Below, one piece after another: positions 16,324 through 25,070 of a DNA stretch of 37,321 nt. The translations under genes and the position numbers were made by a program. The stretch is from the NCBI GenBank assembly GCA_002716125.1, contig PAZH01000070.1, positions 1-37,321 on the forward strand, written 5' to 3'. The notes under the pieces are model-generated. The model had not been told where the DNA came from. It was given only the letters and a program-made list of their open reading frames with translations, and ran no database searches. Source of the DNA: Rhodospirillaceae bacterium (GTDB lineage Bacteria > Pseudomonadota > Alphaproteobacteria > UBA8366). Within the stretch, counting starts at the first letter, position 1. Each line of letters begins with the position of its first letter.

Positions 16324-17235
16324 TTGTCCGAAAAGCATTCATCGCAAAGCGAAAGCGACGAAGCGGCTTTCCTAAACGGTTTGGCGCATCGCGTTCGGTC
16401 CGCGCGGGCGGCACGGGGCATGACGCGTCGAATACTTTCGCGCGATTCCGGCGTTTCGGAACGATACCTGGCGCAACTCGAAGCCGGAAAAGGCAATGTG
16501 TCGGTTTTGGTCTTGCTCCGGATCGCCGAAGCGATGGCGATGCCCGTCGATTTATTGCTGCGCGACGACGTCGAGGTTTCGTCCGAACGGGGCGAAGCCG
16601 AGGAACTGCTGCGTCAATTAGACGGCAATGCGTTGCGTGAAGCGTTGACCTGGCTTGGGTCGAAGGCGTCTCAAGGAAGGCCTGATCGACGCGCGCGGCG
16701 AATTGGGCTCATCGGTCTTCGGGGCGGTGGGAAATCGGCGCTTGGCAAGGTTTTAGCCGAGGCCTTGGAGTTGCCGTTTATCGAGTTAAACCGGGTTATC
16801 GAAGCGGAATACGGCGGTAGTCTGGATGATTTGTTCTCGCTCGCAGGCCAGCCCGCATATCGACGCTACGAGAACCGATGCTTGGAACGCGTTTTAGCGG
16901 AGAACAAGGAAGCTGTAATCGCAACGGGCGGCGGTATTGTCGCGAACGATGAAGCCTTTGGCGCGCTTTTGGATCGGACCCATACGATTTGGATTCAAGC
17001 CTCGCCGGAAGAGCATATGGCGCGTGTCGTGGCACAGGGCGATTTAAGACCAATGGTCGACAATCGCGAAGCGATGCGGGACTTGCGGCAGATTCTTACG
17101 GCCCGCGAAGGCGCCTATGGTCGCGCCGACGCGCAACTGGATACGTCCGGCCGCACGTTGGCCCAGAGTGCCGGGAAGTTGGTCGAACTGGCGAAGAGAT
17201 TGCTGGACAAATCGCTTGCTGTCACAGAAACATGA
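16324..17235 (+). CDS. boxR: BoxR-type regulator: HTH plus shikimate-kinase-like domain
   Basis: This 303-residue protein fuses an XRE helix-turn-helix (about 20-80; LSRDSGVSERYLAQLEAGKG) to a shikimate-kinase-like domain (about 125-295) with P-loop GLRGGGKS (K137, S138) and TGGGIV at about 201-206. This architecture is that of BzdR/BoxR, transcriptional repressors of benzoate catabolism whose C-terminal domain senses benzoyl-CoA. The start must be TTG at 16324, because an in-frame TGA lies 15 bp upstream and no earlier start exists; the ribosome site is weak. It is divergent from the flavodoxin/ligase unit and directly upstream of boxC, and is likely to be autoregulated through the nearby repeated motif. 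Kinase activity is not expected in this family. Confidence 0.93.
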   Translation: MSEKHSSQSESDEAAFLNGLAHRVRSARAARGMTRRILSRDSGVSERYLAQLEAGKGNVSVLVLLRIAEAMAMPVDLLLRDDVEVSSERGEAEELLRQLDGNALREALTWLGSKASQGRPDRRARRIGLIGLRGGGKSALGKVLAEALELPFIELNRVIEAEYGGSLDDLFSLAGQPAYRRYENRCLERVLAENKEAVIATGGGIVANDEAFGALLDRTHTIWIQASPEEHMARVVAQGDLRPMVDNREAMRDLRQILTAREGAYGRADAQLDTSGRTLAQSAGKLVELAKRLLDKSLAVTET

Positions 17236-17247
17236 ATTATAATGCAT
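17232..17247 (+). promoter_or_regulatory. Candidate BoxR operator, copy 2
   Basis: ATGAATTATAATGCAT differs at one base from the copy at 16275-16290 read on the minus strand. It overlaps the boxR stop codon and lies 35 bp before the boxC start, so it could control a separate boxCB promoter. Confidence 0.5.
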
Positions 17248-17281
17248 GCTAAGGCGCAAGCTTGGGACAAGGGACGGACGA

Positions 17282-18925
17282 ATGATTACCTACGATACGG
17301 AGCCGGACCGCTATCGGCATTGGAAGCTGTCAATCGATGCACCGGTCGCAACGCTGACATTGACCGTGGATGAAGACGGCGGAATCAAGGACGGCTATAA
17401 GCTCAAACTGAATTCCTATGATTTGGGCGTCGATATCGAGTTGAACGACGCTTTGAACCGTATTCGTTTTGAACACCCGGAAGTCCGTTCCGTCGTTGTT
17501 ACCAGCGGCGTCGAGCGAATGTTTTGTGCCGGCGCGAACATCTACATGCTGGGGCAGTCGGATCACGGCTGGAAGGTCAATTTCTGCAAATTCACGAACG
17601 AGACGCGGAACGCGATTGAAGATGCAAGCGATCATTCGGGGTTAAAATTCGTAGCGGCCTGTAATGGCACGACGGCCGGCGGCGGATATGAACTGGCGTT
17701 GGCGTGCGACGAAATCTTTCTGATCGACGATCGCTCAAGCGCGGTGAGCCTGCCCGAAGTGCCGTTACTGGGGGTGCTGCCGGGGACGGGCGGCCTGACC
17801 CGCGTCGTCGATAAGCGAAAAGTCCGCCGGGACCTCGCAGATTTCTTCTGCACGAGCGCGGAGGGTGTCCGTGGACGGCGCGCAAAGGAATGGGGCTTTG
17901 TCGACGAGATCGCTTCGCCCAATACATTCGAAGAGAAAGTCCGCGAAAGAGCGATTGCCTTGTCGGCGGAAAGCGATCGACCCTCCGATGCATCGGGTGT
18001 TTCGTTGACCCTGTTGGATCGTACGGCAGAGGAGACAGGCTATCGTTATCGCTATGTCGAAGTCGAACTTGATACGGGCGAACGGACGGCGACGATCGTT
18101 GTCCGCGCGCCTGAAGATAACGGTCCGGCTGATTTAGCCGCTATTCATGCGGCCGGTGCGGATTGGTGGCCGCTCGCCATGGCGCGTGAGTTGGATGACG
18201 CTATCTTGATGCTGCGGACAAACAATCCCGATTTCGGAACGTTTTTATTGCGCACCGAGGGCAACCCGGAATCGGTGCTCGCCGGCGATGATTTGCTTCT
18301 GCAGTTCGCTGACGATTGGTTCGTTCGCGAGGTTATCGGCTTCATACGGCGAACATTCTCGCGATTGGATGTCTCCTCGCGAAGTCTTTTTGCATTGATC
18401 GATGAAGGGTCGTGTTTCGCCGGCACCTTATTCGAGTTGGCGCTCGCTGCCGACCGAAGCTACATGCTCGATATTCCAGAGGAAGACGGCACACCGCCGA
18501 CCGTCGCGCTTAGCCGGATGAACTTCCGCGGCTATGAAATGGCGAATGGTATGTCTCGCCTCTCGGCCCGTTTCAACGGTGACAGCACCGTCATGGCTTC
18601 CATGGACAATCGGCTCGGAGAATTGTTGATCGCAAACGACGCCCTCGATTTGGGGCTCGTGACGTTCGCACCCGATGAACTCGATTGGGAAGACGAAGTC
18701 CGGATCGCAATCGAAGAGCGGGTAAGCCTTTCGCCGGATGCATTGACGGGCATGGAAGCGAACCTTCGTTTCGCAGGAGCCGAGACCGTTGCGACGAAAG
18801 TGTTTGGGCGACTGACCGCCTGGCAGAATTGGATATTCAATCGCCCGAACGCCGTGGGCGAAAAAGGCGCGTTGAAACTATTCGGTACGGGAAGCCGGGC
18901 CGAGTTCGATTGGAAAAGGATCTAG
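17282..18925 (+). CDS. boxC: 2,3-epoxybenzoyl-CoA dihydrolase (benzoyl-CoA-dihydrodiol lyase)
   Basis: The 547-residue protein (ATG at 17282 with AGGGACGG upstream) is a crotonase-superfamily enzyme of the BoxC type. VTSGVERMFCAGANIYMLG and AACNGTTAGGGYELALACDE form the oxyanion hole and acyl-CoA site, followed by LPEVPLLGVLPGTGGLTR. A second crotonase-like half covers the C-terminus, which accounts for the double length. BoxC opens the 2,3-epoxide of benzoyl-CoA without oxygen, giving 3,4-dehydroadipyl-CoA semialdehyde and formate. The frame extends to a TTG-type start at 17246, but the N-terminus MITYDTEPDRYRHWKLSID fits the family. boxB follows 4 bp after the stop. Confidence 0.95.
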   Translation: MITYDTEPDRYRHWKLSIDAPVATLTLTVDEDGGIKDGYKLKLNSYDLGVDIELNDALNRIRFEHPEVRSVVVTSGVERMFCAGANIYMLGQSDHGWKVNFCKFTNETRNAIEDASDHSGLKFVAACNGTTAGGGYELALACDEIFLIDDRSSAVSLPEVPLLGVLPGTGGLTRVVDKRKVRRDLADFFCTSAEGVRGRRAKEWGFVDEIASPNTFEEKVRERAIALSAESDRPSDASGVSLTLLDRTAEETGYRYRYVEVELDTGERTATIVVRAPEDNGPADLAAIHAAGADWWPLAMARELDDAILMLRTNNPDFGTFLLRTEGNPESVLAGDDLLLQFADDWFVREVIGFIRRTFSRLDVSSRSLFALIDEGSCFAGTLFELALAADRSYMLDIPEEDGTPPTVALSRMNFRGYEMANGMSRLSARFNGDSTVMASMDNRLGELLIANDALDLGLVTFAPDELDWEDEVRIAIEERVSLSPDALTGMEANLRFAGAETVATKVFGRLTAWQNWIFNRPNAVGEKGALKLFGTGSRAEFDWKRI

Positions 18926-18929
18926 TCTC

Positions 18930-20354
18930 ATGGCGATCAATTATCAGGAACGCATTCCGAATAATGTCGATCTGGGCAATGACCGCGCGTTGCAGCGTGC
19001 GTTGGAACATTGGCAGCCGAAGTTCCTTGACTGGTGGACGGACTTGGGGCCGGAGGGCTTCCAGGCAGCCGATGTTTACCTGCGCACGGCGACATCGGTC
19101 GACGCCGCAGGTTGGGCAACCTTTGGCAAGGTAAAGATGCCGGATTACCGCTGGGGAATTTTTCTGGCGGATCCGGAGCAGGATCGCACGATTGGGTTCG
19201 GCGACGAATTCGGGAAACCGGCTTGGCAACGGGTGCCGGGCGAGCATCGATCGACATTGCGACGGTTGATCGTGACGCAGGGTGATACGGAACCCGCGTC
19301 GGTCGAACAGCAGCGGCGGCTCGGCCTGACCTGTCCTTCGCTCTACGATTTGCGGAATCTGTTCCAAGTCAATGTGGAAGAGGGGCGTCACCTCTGGGCG
19401 ATGGTCTATCTGCTGCACGGTTATTTCGGCCGGGACGGTCGGGAAGAAGCGGAAGAATTGTTGCACCGCCATTCGGGCGACGCGGACAATCCGCGTATTC
19501 TCGGGACCTTCAACGAACCGATCGACGATTGGCTCAGCTTCTTCATGTTCACCTATTTCACCGATCGGGACGGCAAATATCAGCTGATGAGCCTCGCGGA
19601 ATCTGCGTTCGATCCGCTGGCGCGCACGTGCCGGTTTATGCTGACCGAGGAATCGCATCATATGTTTGTTGGCGAAACCGGTGTGACACGGGTCATCCGC
19701 CGGGCGCTTGAGATGATGTCGGAACTGAAGACGGATGATCCCGAGCTTCTGCGCCGCCACGGCGTCGTCGATCTGCCGACGATACAGCGCTACATCAATT
19801 TTTGGTTCTCTTCGTCATTGGATCTCTTTGGCTCCGAACAATCGTCCAATGCGGCGGGATACTTCGCCAACGGCATTAAGGGCCGGCCCGACGAAGGCCG
19901 CTTCGAAGATCATATCTGCACCGAGACGGTGGAGGCGATGGAAATGCCCGATGATAACGGTGTGATTTCGACCGTTGAGGTGCCAACCCGGAATGCGATG
20001 AACGAGATCACGCGGGAAGGCTATATTCGCGACTGCATGGTCGGACTCACGCGTTGGAACAGAACGATTAAGCGCGCCGGATTCGATATTGAACTCACGC
20101 TGCCGGGCCGTCGCTTCCGACGCAGTATCGGCAGCTGGGCGAATGTTCCGGTCGACCCGCAAGGCAATATCATCTCGCAGGCGGATTACGAAAGTGGTCT
20201 CAACGAATGGCTACCGACGGAAGCGGACCGGGCGTATATCCATTCGCTTATGCATCAAGTGACCGAGCCCGGCAAAATGGCTGGATGGATCGCGCCGCCC
20301 GATCGCGGCATCAACAACCAGCCGGTCGACTACGAATACGTGGAGTTTCACTAA
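18930..20354 (+). CDS. boxB: Benzoyl-CoA 2,3-epoxidase, oxygenase component
   Basis: This 474-residue protein is the diiron oxygenase BoxB. Candidate metal ligands are E121, E151-G-R-H154, D212 and E241-S-H-H244. These sit one position after the six ligands I recall for the Azoarcus evansii structure, which supports both the assignment and the start at 18930. It inserts one O atom of O2 into the ring of benzoyl-CoA to give 2,3-epoxybenzoyl-CoA, with electrons normally supplied by the FAD/Fe-S reductase BoxA. An AAGGA site precedes the ATG. The gene is 4 bp downstream of boxC, and its stop codon overlaps that of the convergent SGNH gene by 3 bp. Neither boxA nor boxD follows it. Confidence 0.95.
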   Translation: MAINYQERIPNNVDLGNDRALQRALEHWQPKFLDWWTDLGPEGFQAADVYLRTATSVDAAGWATFGKVKMPDYRWGIFLADPEQDRTIGFGDEFGKPAWQRVPGEHRSTLRRLIVTQGDTEPASVEQQRRLGLTCPSLYDLRNLFQVNVEEGRHLWAMVYLLHGYFGRDGREEAEELLHRHSGDADNPRILGTFNEPIDDWLSFFMFTYFTDRDGKYQLMSLAESAFDPLARTCRFMLTEESHHMFVGETGVTRVIRRALEMMSELKTDDPELLRRHGVVDLPTIQRYINFWFSSSLDLFGSEQSSNAAGYFANGIKGRPDEGRFEDHICTETVEAMEMPDDNGVISTVEVPTRNAMNEITREGYIRDCMVGLTRWNRTIKRAGFDIELTLPGRRFRRSIGSWANVPVDPQGNIISQADYESGLNEWLPTEADRAYIHSLMHQVTEPGKMAGWIAPPDRGINNQPVDYEYVEFH

Positions 20355-21325
20355 CGCTTCGGCAGCCGCGATAAATAATCTTCCAAAATCCGGCCGTAGA
20401 AGGTCGTCCACCCGGGCCGTCTTAGATGATCGGCATCCCGGAAGGCGTGGTTCGGAAAGGTATGCGTTTCATTGATATCTGTAAACGTCACGTTTCGGCA
20501 ATCGGGTCCGGTAATTTCGGCGATGGCTGTTTCGAGCGTTTGTAGGCGGTTGTCCGACTGCCATCGTTCGTGTGCGTGCACCGGCAGCGGCGCCCAGACG
20601 AAATGAAACTGAAAATCGTGAGCGGCGGACAGTGCGCAGATTCTCGCGATTGCCAGTTGTGCGTTTCGCGATAGTTCGAGGCGGGCATTTATGCGTTCGC
20701 CGATTTTCGAAACGGGTGCGCTGTTCCCCCCGGGACCTTCTCGAGGCGGAGTCCGTGTTTCCGCCGGCAGGGCCGTTCGTGTCAGCCGCCGAGGGCCCGC
20801 TAGCTTTGCGATGATGCGATTGAAGATACTGGTTTCGATCTCGAAGAGCGCGGGCTTCCAGAACTCCGTGGTCGGCAAAAGTCCCGCAAGCGCCAGCAGT
20901 TCCTGTTCGTCGCTTTTGGTGAAGACGCTGGCGAGATACAGCGCCGACGTACTCTCCCGCGGCGTATAGGAGAGCATTTCCGGCGTACCCGCAAACACGA
21001 CATGTCGCGGCGGCTGGTTGTGCTCGAGGTGCCGACGAAGCAACAGATACATCCCCATCGCCGCACTCGCTTTGTTGGTCGTGAGATCGGCCAGTCGGCC
21101 TTCTTCAGCGAGTTCAAATTGATTTGCGACGTCTTGGGTCACGCTGTCGCCGAACAAAACGATTTCCGCGTCTCGCGTCTCGAAAGGAAGCGAAGCGACC
21201 AACCGATCGAGGGGATGACGTAGCTGCGGCGTGGTCGAGAGGGAAAATGCAAGTCCTTCCGCCAAGCCCAAAAGTAGGAGTACTGAGAGAGGGAGTTTAA
21301 AAAGGAAGAAGTGTCGCCAGGACAT
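20351..21325 (-). CDS. Membrane-anchored SGNH/AlgJ-like protein of acyltransfer cassette
   Basis: This 324-residue protein starts with one hydrophobic anchor (about 6-29; FFLFKLPLSVLLLLGLAEGL), so the rest is probably periplasmic. IVLFGDSVTQ holds a block-I GDS serine (S61), and near the end D297-A-D-H300 gives the DxxH pair, so a complete SGNH catalytic set appears present. Such proteins pair with MBOAT acyltransferases in alginate acetylation (AlgI/AlgJ) and D-alanylation (DltB/DltD). It is the last gene of a minus-strand run and starts 9 bp after the MBOAT stop. Its role is inferred to be the final transfer, or removal, of an acyl group on a surface glycan. Confidence 0.8.
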   Translation of the reverse strand: MSWRHFFLFKLPLSVLLLLGLAEGLAFSLSTTPQLRHPLDRLVASLPFETRDAEIVLFGDSVTQDVANQFELAEEGRLADLTTNKASAAMGMYLLLRRHLEHNQPPRHVVFAGTPEMLSYTPRESTSALYLASVFTKSDEQELLALAGLLPTTEFWKPALFEIETSIFNRIIAKLAGPRRLTRTALPAETRTPPREGPGGNSAPVSKIGERINARLELSRNAQLAIARICALSAAHDFQFHFVWAPLPVHAHERWQSDNRLQTLETAIAEITGPDCRNVTFTDINETHTFPNHAFRDADHLRRPGWTTFYGRILEDYLSRLPKR

Positions 21326-21334
21326 CGAATGCCC

Positions 21335-22819
21335 CTAGAACTGGAAATAGATGAAAGCTTGCGGACGATCGAGCAAGCCAAGTGAAATTAAGAGCATGCC
21401 TGCCGTCAGACACGCGGTGACAAAAGACGGGCGAATTCCGCTCGGGTTTGCCGCCGGATTTTGCGGTAATAGCGAAAGCAGTAAAAGTAGAGCAATCCAA
21501 CCGGTCAGACGCACCGTGTAACTGCCGCTCGCGAAGAAATCCAAGGTCCGCCAAGGGATATCGAATTGCGTTGCGAGACCGGCCAACCAATTCGGTAGGA
21601 CGATGTTTTGCGGCGAGAACATTGCGGAGAGGATCGTATGGGCTTCGGTCATATCGCCGGCTCTAAAATAAACGAACGAGATGACGACCGTCAGCATGGT
21701 GAGGATCCATCCTGCGGGCCACGGAAGCGACGGCATTTTCGCCTCCCGCCAGGCGTGGTTTGCGATCAAGCCAACTGCATTGACGGCGCCGAACGCGACA
21801 AAGGTCCATGCCGCACCGTGCCATAGGCCGGATAGCAGGAACGTAATCCCGATTGGCAAGGCGATGGCGACAGCGAACGCCTTTAAAGCGCCGTATTCGT
21901 TCTCCACCGATCTCCGCGTCAACGCCAATGCGATTGGCGAATAGAGATACATCATGAAAAAGCGGGTCATGGTGATGTGCCATCGCTTCCAGAAATCGAC
22001 CATGGAGGCCGCGCGGAACGGCGTGTTGAAATTTATCGGGAGCACGATGCCGAGCATAAGTGCGAGGCCGACCGCCATATCTGAATAGCCGCAAAAGTCG
22101 AAGTAGAGCTGCAAGCTGTAAGCGATGGCAACCGCCCACGCTTCGAGAAAGGTCAGCGTCTCCACGGCGCGATATCCGGCGTCGACATAGGGTGCAATGG
22201 AGTCGGCGAGTACGATTTTTTTAAATAACCCAAGGCTAAAGATCGCTAAACCCGGGCCGAACATCGAGAGGCCAAGGCCTTCACGGTTCTTGAGCTTGGC
22301 GAATTGGTCCTCAATCTCGCGAAACAAAACGATGGGGCCCGCGATCAATTGCGGGAACAGCGCGACGAATGCTGTGAAGTCGACCCAATCGGCAATCTTC
22401 GCGCGGCCATCGTTTGCATCGATTAGGAGCGCTATTTGCTGAAACGTAAAAAACGAAATAGCCAACGGAACGAACACCGCCCCCAAGTCCATCGACTCAC
22501 CGACGAGCGCGGAAATATTCTCCAAAAAGAAATTGCGATACTTGAAATATCCGAGGACGCAGAGATTCAGCAAAACCGCGACCTGCAGTAGCCGAGTGCT
22601 GGGGACTTCCGAGAGTCGTCTCGCGAAGATGTAATTCGCCAGCATCGATCCGGTGAGCAAGATCAAATACGGCGGGTTCCACCAGCCGTAAAAGAAAAAC
22701 GACGCCAAGGCGACGACGATCAACGCCGTGCGGCCGCCAAAGCGGATACGGCAGTAATGAAATGCGAGCAGTGCCGCCGGCAGAAAACCCAGAATGAATT
22801 CGTAGCTACTGAAAAGCAC
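21335..22819 (-). CDS. MBOAT-family O-acyltransferase (AlgI/DltB-like)
   Basis: This 494-residue multi-span membrane protein opens MLFSSYEFILGFLPA, as in most AlgI homologues. It contains FDFCGYSDMAVGLALMLG, INFNTPFRAASMVDFWKRWHIT (H281) and LSGLWHGAAWTF, where H334 is the invariant MBOAT histidine. About ten or more hydrophobic segments are visible. MBOAT proteins move an acyl group from a cytoplasmic donor (acyl-CoA or acyl-carrier protein) to a glycan at or across the membrane. The start is GTG at 22819. It lies between the carrier protein gene (48 bp upstream) and the SGNH gene (9 bp downstream), so the donor is probably the acylated carrier protein rather than acetyl-CoA. Confidence 0.9.
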   Translation of the reverse strand: MLFSSYEFILGFLPAALLAFHYCRIRFGGRTALIVVALASFFFYGWWNPPYLILLTGSMLANYIFARRLSEVPSTRLLQVAVLLNLCVLGYFKYRNFFLENISALVGESMDLGAVFVPLAISFFTFQQIALLIDANDGRAKIADWVDFTAFVALFPQLIAGPIVLFREIEDQFAKLKNREGLGLSMFGPGLAIFSLGLFKKIVLADSIAPYVDAGYRAVETLTFLEAWAVAIAYSLQLYFDFCGYSDMAVGLALMLGIVLPINFNTPFRAASMVDFWKRWHITMTRFFMMYLYSPIALALTRRSVENEYGALKAFAVAIALPIGITFLLSGLWHGAAWTFVAFGAVNAVGLIANHAWREAKMPSLPWPAGWILTMLTVVISFVYFRAGDMTEAHTILSAMFSPQNIVLPNWLAGLATQFDIPWRTLDFFASGSYTVRLTGWIALLLLLSLLPQNPAANPSGIRPSFVTACLTAGMLLISLGLLDRPQAFIYFQF

Positions 22820-22867
22820 GACCGTTAAAGCCCTTAAGCGGGGTCTCGGTGAAAACAGCCAATCCAG

Positions 22868-23119
22868 TTAGACGTTGAGACCGTGCAGGTGATCAAGCAT
22901 CGCACCGACATTTTCCAAGGTATTGATGTCGCGCGCGTTGAGACGAATGTCGAACATTTTCTCGCATGCTAGAATTATTTTGATTTGGCTAAGGCTGTCC
23001 CATTCCTCGATGTCCGATGCGGTGGTATCCGGCGAGAGCGTGAGCGTGTCATCGTCCAACACATCGCGAAACACGAGAGTCAATTTCTCAAGGATCTGTT
23101 CTTGCGTCAGTCCGCTCAT
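22868..23119 (-). CDS. Acyl carrier protein
   Basis: This 83-residue protein is a stand-alone carrier domain. S42 in EEWDSLSQIKIILACE is the phosphopantetheine attachment site, with the helix pattern of ACP/PCP domains. It is the modification-type carrier rather than the fatty-acid AcpP, since it lacks the usual DSLDTVELVM signature. An AGGAAA site lies upstream of the ATG at 23119. It is placed between the FkbH-like gene (31 bp upstream) and the MBOAT gene (48 bp downstream), the arrangement expected if FkbH loads it and MBOAT unloads it, similar to DltC between DltA and DltB. Confidence 0.92.
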   Translation of the reverse strand: MSGLTQEQILEKLTLVFRDVLDDDTLTLSPDTTASDIEEWDSLSQIKIILACEKMFDIRLNARDINTLENVGAMLDHLHGLNV

Positions 23120-23150
23120 TTTTTTCTATTTCCTATTCTCTAATTCTTTT

Positions 23151-24947
23151 TCAACTATCCGCTTGGACTCTCGACATAAAATGCGGCGGCAGTGTCGATG
23201 GGGCGTCGAGCGCGGCTTCGTACCAACCTTGCTCTGTGTCCGGCTCGAATCCCAATTGATCTAGAAGGGGTGAAACCAGACCGTTCCGGCCGGATTCGAC
23301 ATATTGCAGACGAATTCGAGAGAGCGATGCTGCGGCGGCTTTCTCGGTGATGAGTTCTCGCGTGAGGTACTCGAGACGACGGGAGAATACCCGACAGCTC
23401 ATAACCCAATTCCGGACGACTAAGGCGCCGTCATCTTGATTATTCTCCAAGACGGCAACCGCCACGATGCCGTAGTCCTGCAACCGGTCCTTCAACCGTA
23501 AGGCCAAGACATTGTCGGCACGCTCTCTGAGTTCGACAGGGCTAAAAGTGGAGCCGTTCAGCTTAAATTGATTCGTCTTTCCGATGAGTTGCGAGATGCG
23601 CTCCACGGTATCGTCCCGCACGGTCTCAATGACGACTTGAGGGGTGAGGTCACGCAGGAAACTGTCGATATCGGTCGCCGATTCCATGCCTTTTTGAACG
23701 GTTTCCAGCGCCTTGTAACTTGCGGTGCGACGGCGATCTTCCGCGGTAAGTCGGCCAACCGGGAACGGCGCGGCACGTTCTAACAAATCTGGAAATCCGG
23801 AAGGGTCCCCCTTCAGTTCAATCGTCCACACTTCAGGCAATGTCTCACGGACGAGTGCGCATTCGACGGGGCTGTCATCGATAAAAACGAAAGCGTCCAA
23901 ACCTAAGTTTAGAGCTTCCGCAATCGCTCTAATATTCGTCGCCTTGTCTTCGAAGTTCGCGCGAAACTCAGCAACGTCATCCAGTTTTAGAACCATAGCG
24001 CTGTGTTGCTCGAAAGGCTCTCGGGCGAACTTTGGATCGTTCTTAGAGCACACATTGAGCACGATGCCGCGGTCCGTCAGTGTCTTTAAGTACTTCTGAA
24101 AAGCGACGAAAGATTCGCCTTCAGCGGTTTCGGGGCCGAGGGCGATCCCGGTCAGGCCTTCATCACCGACGACGCCGCCCCATAAAGTATTGTCCAAGTC
24201 GACGATTATTGCTTTCCGTGAACGGCCAAGCGTGCTCGTGGCGGCGCCGGCGATCGCATTCGCTATAGACGGCAAAGCTTCCATCGCGAACGGCTGCTTC
24301 GCCAATCTATAGAGCCGGTCGTCAAACCAATCGATGCCCGAACGCATGGCCAAAACCTCGCTATCGATGAAGGCAACATGGTCGGGTGCCGCCTCAATCA
24401 TGGCGGCATTAACGGTGCGTACGTAGTGGAGTCGACCGCCGGGATACAAACCATCACCTTCGCCGAGCGGGCGGGTTGGCGGCGGGTCGAATGTCATCTG
24501 AATGATCGGTATTTGCGTTCGCGCCCACATAGCGCGCCAGCTCTCTAGTTCGGAATCGACCAATTTTTTCACGTCTTCGGCATTTGCATCGATTGCCGGA
24601 ACGTATTGGAGGTCTCGGTGTGTTGGCAGCCATATCACCAGGTCCGGGTCGAATGTCCAAAAACCGCTGCCGCTATCGAGAATTTCCGTCTGCAATCCGC
24701 CGTAAGGCCCAACGTAGATTTCAATATCGAATCCGCGATGGGCGAAAAACAAAGGAAGAATTTCCGCTAGATAATCTGCTGTAAACCCGGCGTTTATCGC
24801 CACACGTAGGGATGTCTTGGGCGTTTTGGATTGTTGCGGATCTTTTGCATATCTTCTGCCGAGTTTTTGCAGCGTTGCCACAGGCCAATCCACGAGTAGC
24901 GGATCCCTTAGCGCATTTTCGACAGAGGGTACCGATGGCTTGGTCAT
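23151..24947 (-). CDS. FkbH-like HAD-IIIC family protein (probable glyceryl-carrier loading enzyme)
   Basis: This 598-residue protein has an N-terminal region of about 245 residues with an SGNH-like pattern, then the HAD motif IIVDLDNTLWGGVVGDEG (D250, D252). LNVCSKND and VFIDDSPVECALVRE form the later HAD motifs. A C-terminal GNAT-like part includes GKTNQFKLNGSTFSPVEL and VVRNWVMSCRVFSRRLEYL, which are typical of FkbH. Characterised FkbH enzymes take D-1,3-bisphosphoglycerate, dephosphorylate it and load glycerate on a carrier protein thiol. The ACP gene follows at 31 bp. The ATG at 24947 lacks an obvious ribosome site. With no polyketide genes nearby and an O-antigen-ligase gene upstream, glycan decoration is more likely than polyketide extension, but this is inference. 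Confidence 0.88.
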   Translation of the reverse strand: MTKPSVPSVENALRDPLLVDWPVATLQKLGRRYAKDPQQSKTPKTSLRVAINAGFTADYLAEILPLFFAHRGFDIEIYVGPYGGLQTEILDSGSGFWTFDPDLVIWLPTHRDLQYVPAIDANAEDVKKLVDSELESWRAMWARTQIPIIQMTFDPPPTRPLGEGDGLYPGGRLHYVRTVNAAMIEAAPDHVAFIDSEVLAMRSGIDWFDDRLYRLAKQPFAMEALPSIANAIAGAATSTLGRSRKAIIVDLDNTLWGGVVGDEGLTGIALGPETAEGESFVAFQKYLKTLTDRGIVLNVCSKNDPKFAREPFEQHSAMVLKLDDVAEFRANFEDKATNIRAIAEALNLGLDAFVFIDDSPVECALVRETLPEVWTIELKGDPSGFPDLLERAAPFPVGRLTAEDRRRTASYKALETVQKGMESATDIDSFLRDLTPQVVIETVRDDTVERISQLIGKTNQFKLNGSTFSPVELRERADNVLALRLKDRLQDYGIVAVAVLENNQDDGALVVRNWVMSCRVFSRRLEYLTRELITEKAAAASLSRIRLQYVESGRNGLVSPLLDQLGFEPDTEQGWYEAALDAPSTLPPHFMSRVQADS

Positions 24948-24985
24948 TCGGTGGAGTATCTCAATGAGTACAGTCGTTTTCGTTC

Positions 24986-25021
24986 TAATCGGGGCGTCGT
25001 CAATAATCGGGGCGTCGTCAA
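24986..25021. repeat. Perfect 18-bp tandem duplication
   Basis: TAATCGGGGCGTCGTCAA occurs twice head to tail (24986-25003 and 25004-25021) in the 120-bp spacer between the O-antigen-ligase-like gene and the FkbH gene. It probably arose by slippage. It could shift the spacing of elements controlling fkbH. Confidence 0.8.
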
Positions 25022-25048
25022 ATCGAACGAATGTTCAACGCCACTATA

Positions 25049-25070
25049 TGAAGCGGATTGCTCCGCTTCA
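25049..25070. repeat. Perfect hairpin at the end of the O-antigen-ligase-like gene
   Basis: TGAAGCGGA-TTGC-TCCGCTTCA is a perfect 9-bp stem with a 4-base loop. It includes the stop codon of the ligase-like gene. No U-run follows on the minus strand, so it is more likely an attenuating or RNA-stabilising hairpin than a full terminator. Confidence 0.5.

Noticed and set aside
18837..19760. 307-codon minus-strand frame opposite boxB
   Set aside because: Antisense shadow of boxB, whose diiron ligands and length are convincing.
23151..24947. FkbH gene as part of a polyketide cluster
   Set aside because: No ketosynthase, acyltransferase or other PKS domain is encoded in the window; neighbours are membrane acyltransfer and O-antigen-ligase-type genes.
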